Under the pieces are notes generated by a model. The model was not told where the DNA came from and did no database searches. It saw nothing but the letters and a program-made list of their open reading frames with translations. From the NCBI GenBank assembly GCA_003049485.1, contig PYST01000230.1, positions 5,475 to 62,122 on the forward strand: a stretch of DNA of 56,648 nt, in the 5' to 3' direction. This document shows positions 51,154-56,648 of the stretch, in pieces. The translations under genes and the position numbers were made by a program. The DNA comes from Ophioceras dolichostomum. Taxonomy: Eukaryota > Ascomycota > Sordariomycetes > Magnaporthales > Ophioceraceae. The number at the start of each line of letters is the position of its first letter. The first letter of the stretch is position 1.

Positions 51154-52417
51154 GTGAGGGGAAAGAAGAGCGGTTTTGGTTCGAATTTGTTTTTGGGCGG
51201 TTTTTCGAGATCGCATTTGTCGTCTGGAGGTACCCACTTACAGGCAGGTATATATCACGCCTACCCTGGAGCTGGAGCTGCCAGATTAGGGATGGGATAC
51301 CCGAGCCGCTAAAGGGTATGGTTATCGGGTCGAAGAAGGGAATATTTCGGTTATGATTGGGTTAAGGAGTTAGGTCATCTTTGTTTGCTTTTCGATGTTG
51401 TGTAATCTTAGTAGTCCATAACATGAGAACAGGAGACAGTGTCACGTTTGACGGCTTGTGCCCCCGAGTTTGAGAGACCGATATTCATTTTGATGCGAAT
51501 ACGATTCAGATCGCGAGTCAAAGGCTAGGTACGTACGATGCGTGTCCAATAATAGGGACCTAAGTTAGTACATGCTGTGGTTCTGTGACCTCTATTGTAT
51601 CCGTCCATGGCGAGCCTCTGCTTAGCCTGCGAGGTTCTGTAGATTCGGCCAAATCCCCCCCAGGCGTGCTTTCGCTAAGCCCGCCACAAGACGACCCGTA
51701 TACTACCCACATAGTTTTCCCCTACCAGGTAGTAGGCCTCGGGCGGATAGTAGCAGCGCCCCGTGTGCCAAACAGATTCTCAAGCACTGTCGACACTGGA
51801 ACGAGCCTTCGATCAACGGCTAAGGATTCCTATTGAGCTTGTTTCGCTGATACAATACGTACAGTGCTGGATAATACATAAATCCCTTTAACGCCCGCCC
51901 GCTCGCAGCACCGTACTCCCAAGCGACTGCCTCCCGCTGTGTAAACAATGTAGTAGATGAACTGTGGCTAGCCATACGTCAGGAGCTTATGCTGGGTATC
52001 CCAAGATCAATGGGTCTAATGGGGCCCGGTTGTATGTCTGTCTGGCTATGTTGCATGTCCGTTTCTGTAACCCAAGTCATCAGAATGGGCATCCTCAGAC
52101 CGAGACTCGCCTTCATTACCAGCGTCGTAATCGTCATCGCCGTTCTGATGGTCGTCGTCGTCGCCGCTCTGATGGTCGTCGTCGTCGCCGCTATCACCGC
52201 CGCCGCCGCCACCAGCGTTGTCGTCACCAGCGTTGTCGTACGGCCCATAAAAACAGCTCGGTCTCTACACCGACTAGGCGCTAAACAAGAGGATCAAGAA
52301 GCAGACCATACAAACGAGAACAGGAAAGAAGCCCTCTTGCTCCAGCCTGAAAGACAACGGAATCATAGCAAACGCGCTCAGGTAAAGTACAACTGCGAAA
52401 TGCTTGTCGGTAATGCG
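51154..52417. other. Convergent intergenic region with GTC-rich tandem repeats
   Basis: 1.26 kb between the DUF3405 gene and EMP24. The only structure seen is the repeat block at 52127-52239. Open frames across it are repeat artefacts. Confidence 0.5.
52127..52239. repeat. GTC/GCC-rich imperfect tandem repeats
   Basis: A 24-nt unit (GTCGTCGTCGTCGCCGCT plus CTGATG) occurs about 2.5 times and is followed by two copies of the 15-mer ACCAGCGTTGTCGTC. Confidence 0.8.
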
Positions 52418-53135
52418 CTAGACGACCCTCTTAACCTCGAAGAACCTGCGCAGCCACCAGACCTGGAAGACAGACTCGCCGAAGACGACGCAGATGACGA
52501 ACAGGTTCCACCACTTCACGCGCGAGTTGGTGGACTCGGCCGTGTTGCGGTGTGTGCGCTCGCGGACGACGATGTACGACTGCTCGTCCTTGACCTGGGC
52601 GAGCAGCTCGGACAGCTCGCGGACGGCGACCTCGAGCGGGTCCTGCGGCTGGTCGGCCTCGGCGACGTAGACGATGCCGTGCACGTTGAACGAGACCTCC
52701 TTGGACGTGGCGCCCCAGTGCTCGTTGCCGAAGCAGTAGACGTAGCGGCCGTCCTGCTTGGCCGTGAAGGAGAAGTCGCCGTTGGAGGTCGACTTGTCGA
52801 AGGTCTCGTACTCGCCGGTTGGTGTTGTTATCTAAGGTAGGGAGGTAGGAATTTCGACATTAGCAGGGGGGGAGAGGAGAGGGAGCATGAAATGTTGGGA
52901 GGATAGATTGTTGAAGATGGAGGGGCCCCGCCCATACCCAGAAATCAATGTCTAGATTGCCGGCACTTCCAAACTCCCGGTCGCCAACCTGGTACGTGAC
53001 CGTCATCTTGTCGTCCCTGTGCAGCTCCTCGTGGAAGCACTCGCGGCCGTGGGCTGGGAGCAGGATGTTGTGCGCGACGACCACATTCTGCAGGAGGAAG
53101 CCCGCCGCGAGCAGTAATGAAGAAGAGAGCCTCAT
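52418..53135 (-). CDS. EMP24: p24 family cargo receptor Emp24
   Basis: Type I membrane protein of COPII/COPI vesicles that helps package GPI-anchored and other cargo in the ER. Two minus-strand exons, 53135-52938 and 52831-52418, with a 106-nt phase-0 intron (TGG|GTATGG, CTTAG acceptor); 203 aa. A signal peptide (LSSSLLLAAGFLLQNVVVA) is followed by the GOLD domain with the conserved cysteine pair (GRECFHEEL; YVYCFGNEHWG), a coiled coil (ELSELLAQVKDEQSYIVVRERTHRNTA in two halves), a transmembrane helix (WNLFVICVVFGESVFQVWWL) and a short cytosolic tail, RRFFEVKRVV, with the di-Phe and basic residues that bind COP coats. The tail favours Emp24 over Erv25 or Erp proteins. Divergent from ARF1. Confidence 0.92.
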
Positions 53136-54930
53136 GATGTGCTGTGATTGTGATAGCTCGGCTCAATTCTGCTTTTTGTTGTTGTTGTTGTGCGAGGATC
53201 GGGATCGGGATCGAAGTCGTCGTCAAAACGTCAAAAGCAGCGTGCGATTATGGACAGCTTGCACCGACCAGCCAGCTTCAGTTGCATGCTCAAATTTGAG
53301 TTCAGCCTATCACATGCAGGAACGAAAAGAACCTGGCCTGGAGGATCCCGGTCCGGAATTCTTCCACGCCAGGGCGAATCTGCACTGTGGGGTATCAGAT
53401 ACCCCTGTGTTCGGAGCCTCCAAAATGATTCGAACAAATCCAAGCAGCACCCAGTGACGGAGCTGCCAACTCAGCTGTATCCTTACAAAGCGTCGCTCAG
53501 GATTTCCATTCTACTATTATGTTACAGACCATAAGGCGGCGGTGTTGAGCAGCCGCGCAGTACATAGTCTCCTTTGACACAAGACCGTTCCGATTTTGCA
53601 CTGTAAGCACGTGATTGTTCGTGGGGACAAACCCACCAACACACGTTGTTCTCATCATTTTTGCTCTCGACCTCCGTGGGTAACTTTGAGTCTGTTAAAC
53701 AGAAACCTTCGGAATACCTACGTGGCTGAACTTGCTGGATCAGGAGACTCAGTGGCTCGAGCATGTCGATAGCCGCTTGCACTTGAGGATATCTGCTGGT
53801 GGTGGCAAGCCAGTCAGTCAACCTCATTGGAGTTCTTCTTGGAGGGGTGGAAGTGGGATTTTCGAACGGCAGGTCCGGTTGGCGGAGGTCCACAGCCAGT
53901 GGGGTGCTACAGCATCGCCTGAGTGCCTGCCATTACACGCTACAAGGCTGCCGCTTGGAGTGGGTTATGTCACGTGGGGAGCTTGATCTGGTTATGAAAT
54001 CGTTCCAAGGGGGTGATTGCCACTGCTCACTGCTCACTGGGGGTCTTGTGCTCGTCATCCCCACCTATCAGTGTACAAACCTCAGGCTGCAGTAGAAAAA
54101 ATTCCTCCACGGTTCAGCAGCCAGCCAGCAAGTCAAAAGAGACACCACAAACCACATCCACTTTCTCCTCCCTCCTCCATTCAACCCCAAACTCCCACAC
54201 CGACTCGACCACATTGCAAAGTCAGCTCGGCATCATCACACCACGAGAGAATAATCTGCATCGCGTCTTCTGATACGATTTCGAAGGTGAGCAAGGATCC
54301 TTTTTTTCTGTGTTCCTTTTTGATATTTATTTTGTGCTCGGGGACATTCTGCATCGTGCACGACCTCCCGTCGCTCGCCGCCCGCTGCCCCGTTCACACC
54401 CGCCTTTACTTCCCTTACTTGTTTGTCGCATGCCCGCTACCTTGTCAGCGCGTCCCCTCATGCCGCTGGCAGGACGTCTCTGCCTAAGTGGCCGTGTTCT
54501 AGCCAGCTGGCTGGAGCCTGGAGATGGTGGAAACCTTCCTCGCATAGTGGCTGGCGCCCACCATCCTGGACCCTGATTCGGATCCCTATCCATCCTTGAC
54601 CCTCTGAGTTTGCTCACGGCCCCCCTTATCTGTCCTTTTCCAGCCTCACCTTTATAGGGCTCGCCGGTTCACCACCACCACCGAAAAAAAACCACCTGCG
54701 TCTTCCTCGCAAACAGACCCCCCTTGCGCCTTTGATCACAAGCAAACAAAACCCGATCGTTCCGTGACAAAGACCGCCTGCTTACTTTAGACTGCCTGAC
54801 TGCTCGGCGCTTGATCGAGAAGAACAGATCCGATCTCAAATCACTTACTCGGACCACCCCTCCGTCCTCCTCTTTTGCTCCTTCACCGATACCACCCGCC
54901 CATATTCTTGATCCCCAAACAACCGCAAAC
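53136..54930. promoter_or_regulatory. 1.8-kb divergent region, EMP24 / ARF1, with the ARF1 leader
   Basis: TTG repeats at about 53176-53190 and GGGATC repeats near 53200 lie close to the EMP24 start. A candidate 5'-UTR intron of ARF1 runs from GAAG|GTGAGC (54287) to CTTTTCCAG (54643). No separate gene is supported. Confidence 0.45.
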
Positions 54931-55864
54931 ATGGGTCTCACATTCAGCCGGCTGTTCGACAAGCTGTGGGGGAAGAAAGAGATGCGTATCTTGATGGTGG
55001 GCTTGGACGCTGCCGGAAAGACCACCATCCTGTACAAACTGAAGCTGGGTGAAATCGTCACCACGATTCCCACCATCGGTACGGCCGCCCATCCATTGCC
55101 ATTGCCGCGCTCACGTCAAAGAAGCACTCGGCGCTTCGGCGCTTCGTGCTACCCACCTCTCACGACACCCTTGAACTGGTGGCGCTTATAGCTTCTTCCA
55201 TGACGAGCTTGACAAGTAACGCCATGACTGACACTTACGGGGACCGTCCGCAACGCGCGTACAACAAACAGGCTTCAACGTCGAGACCGTCGAGTACAAG
55301 AACATTCAGTTCACCGTGTGGGATGTCGGTGGCCAGGACAAGATTCGTCCCCTGTGGAGACATTACTTCCAAAACACGCAGGGCATCATCTTCGTCGTCG
55401 ACTCGAACGACCGCGATCGTATCAGCGAGGCGCGCGACGAACTGCAGCGCATGCTGAACGAGGACGAGCTCCGAGATGCCATCCTTCTGGTCTTCGCCAA
55501 CAAGCAGGATCTGCCTGTGCGTTGTTTCCCTCGGCCGCCGAGGCGCCCTTCCACGATTTTTTACTCCTGACGCCGCCAAGACATATGCTGACATCGAGTG
55601 ATTTTTCTCTCTGAATTAGAATGCCATGAACGCTGCCGAGATCACGGACAAGCTTGGCCTGCACAGCTTGAGACAACGCGCCTGGGTACGTAGCTCTCGT
55701 TATCGCCTCACTCTTCTCTTTCAAGGAAGGAGGGGTAGTCGCCGCCAGACTGTCGCTGACCAATTGCTATGCAGTACATCCAATCCACTTGCGCCACGTC
55801 TGGTGACGGTCTTTATGAGGGTCTCGAATGGCTTGCGACAACCCTCCGCAAGAACGGACAGTAG
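54931..55864 (+). CDS. ARF1: ADP-ribosylation factor 1 (Arf1 small GTPase)
   Basis: Small GTPase that recruits COPI and clathrin adaptor coats at the Golgi. Four exons: 54931-55078, 55272-55516, 55620-55685 and 55775-55864 (182 aa); introns of 193, 103 and 89 nt. MGLTFSRLF gives myristoylated Gly2 and the amphipathic helix. The P-loop is GLDAAGKTT (residues 24-32). The first junction gives TTIPTIG + FNVETVEYKNI (switch 1). Switch 2 is WDVGGQDK, then NKQD and the C-terminal CATSGDGLYEGLEWL. The sequence is typical of Arf1/2 rather than Arf6 or Arl proteins. Confidence 0.98.
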
Positions 55865-56648
55865 AAAGAATTGCTACCCTCCAAAGAAGAAGAAGAAGAA
55901 GAAGAAGAAAGAAGCAGGACAACCCCCCCGTCTCTCTCTCCTCCTCTCCTCCACCACCCCCGCCTCGGACCCATCGTCAACGTCGTCATGCCTCATGTGG
56001 TCCCGGTTGTAGCTCGCGCAAAGTATCGCTTAGAAACAATCGAGTCCCGTCCCGTTTCCCGTCTGTCTCCATTCCCCGCTTTCAAAACCTCGGCCTCCTA
56101 ACGTCACCACCAGCACTTCTGGTTGGTTGGCTTTCGTCGGGTGGGTTGAGGGTGTGAAGGCGGAAACCGTTCACCAAACGCGCGCGAAGTGAAAACCGAT
56201 TTTTTGAGAAAACTGAACCGGCTCATGAGGCAAATTTCCCACCCCAAAACGAACATTTTGTCTCTTTCTTCTTTTTTCTGTTCTCAACTTTCGTCGTCTT
56301 CTTTTTTCGCCCCTCTCTCTCTCTATCTCAATATTGCTGCGCTCTCTCTTGTAGTCAAGTCAAACTCGAACTTTTTTCTCACCGTTTCCTCGGAAAGAAA
56401 GGGGCGCGTGCGCTGGGCTGGAATCTTTGTACAATTTGAAATAACAACAACAAACGGCGGGATTCATCGCGAAATTCTTTTTCCTATTTCTCTTCCCTCT
56501 TGTTTCTCTTCTCTCACCCTCTTCTCTTGGGGGGACGGAAGGATTCAGGGGAGGTGGGTGGTTCACGTAGAGTGAGTGAGTGAGTGAGTGAGTTAGTGAG
56601 TGGTCGGTAGGTATTCAGTTCGGTTAGTAGTAGTAGGTACCTAGGTAG
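55865..56648. other. 3' flank of ARF1 to the window end
   Basis: 784 bp with a GAA repeat just after the stop (about 55886-55910), T/C-rich sequence, a GAGT tetranucleotide repeat and a terminal TAGGTACCTAGGTAG word. No gene was recognised. Confidence 0.55.
56568..56597. repeat. GAGT tetranucleotide repeat
   Basis: About seven tandem GAGT units with one interruption (TTAG) near the window end. Confidence 0.9.

Noticed and set aside
51989..52840. 283-codon plus-strand frame rich in Val/Arg/Asp
   Set aside because: It crosses the GTC repeat and then lies antisense to EMP24 exon 2.
53426..53434. Minus-strand B-box-like GTTCGAATC
   Set aside because: The flanking bases do not form a T stem and no A box is found.
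1..56648. CRISPR arrays, rRNA operons, insertion sequences, secondary-metabolite synthases, LTR retroelement coding regions
   Set aside because: Looked for on both strands; no regular spacer arrays, no rRNA-like sequence and no transposase, reverse-transcriptase, PKS or NRPS motifs were seen.

Overview
The window is nuclear DNA of a filamentous ascomycete, most probably a Sordariomycete. The evidence is short spliceosomal introns with GTRNGT donors and CTRAC-type branch points, GC-rich coding sequence, N-terminal Ser/Gln/Gly-rich extensions, and a set of typical euascomycete housekeeping genes. The genus cannot be fixed from the sequence alone. The first 23 bases are a pure G run, which looks like a contig edge or sequencing artefact. 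No CRISPR, prophage, rRNA, insertion sequence or secondary-metabolite cluster was seen.

Layout, left to right (strand in brackets): sterol C-3 dehydrogenase ERG26 (-); a protein with two SUMO-interacting motifs and a repeat cassette (+); a mitochondrial tandem HMG-box protein (-); spliceosomal DEAD-box helicase PRP5 (+); a tRNA-like Pol III promoter element; a small myristoylated protein (-); a Zap1/ZafA-like six-zinc-finger activator (+); a CUS2/Tat-SF1 homologue (+); proteasome subunit RPN13 (-); ribosomal protein eL6 (+); dipeptidyl peptidase III (-); a 4.3-kb stretch without a recognisable gene; gluconokinase (+); branched-chain 2-oxoacid dehydrogenase E2 (-); ATP10 (+); a long imperfect inverted repeat; Golgi SNARE GOS1 (-); ribosomal protein uL29/RPL35 (+); a luciferase-domain (DUF5519-type) membrane protein (-); a DEDDy 3'-5' exonuclease (-); a DUF3405 membrane protein (+); p24 cargo receptor EMP24 (-); ARF1 (+).

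Exon structures were reconstructed by hand from splice signals and reading-frame phase. Every multi-exon model listed closes to an exact multiple of three and joins conserved family motifs across the junctions. Notable structures are a GC-AG intron in the HMG gene, two stop-free introns of length 3n in PRP5, an isolated ATG coding exon and a two-codon terminal exon in RPL35, and a 636-nt intron in RPN13.

Functional themes: two factors that act on the same step of U2 snRNP remodelling (PRP5 and CUS2) lie 8.6 kb apart on one strand. Mitochondrial functions recur (HMG protein, E2 and ATP10 as a divergent pair, possibly a long DPP3 form). Early secretory transport is represented by EMP24/ARF1 (divergent pair) and GOS1. 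There is no convincing novel multi-gene system. The items most worth a second look are the SIM/repeat protein, the tRNA-like element, the long inverted repeat at about 39.83-39.99 kb, the dual-start DPP3, and the PRP5 introns.
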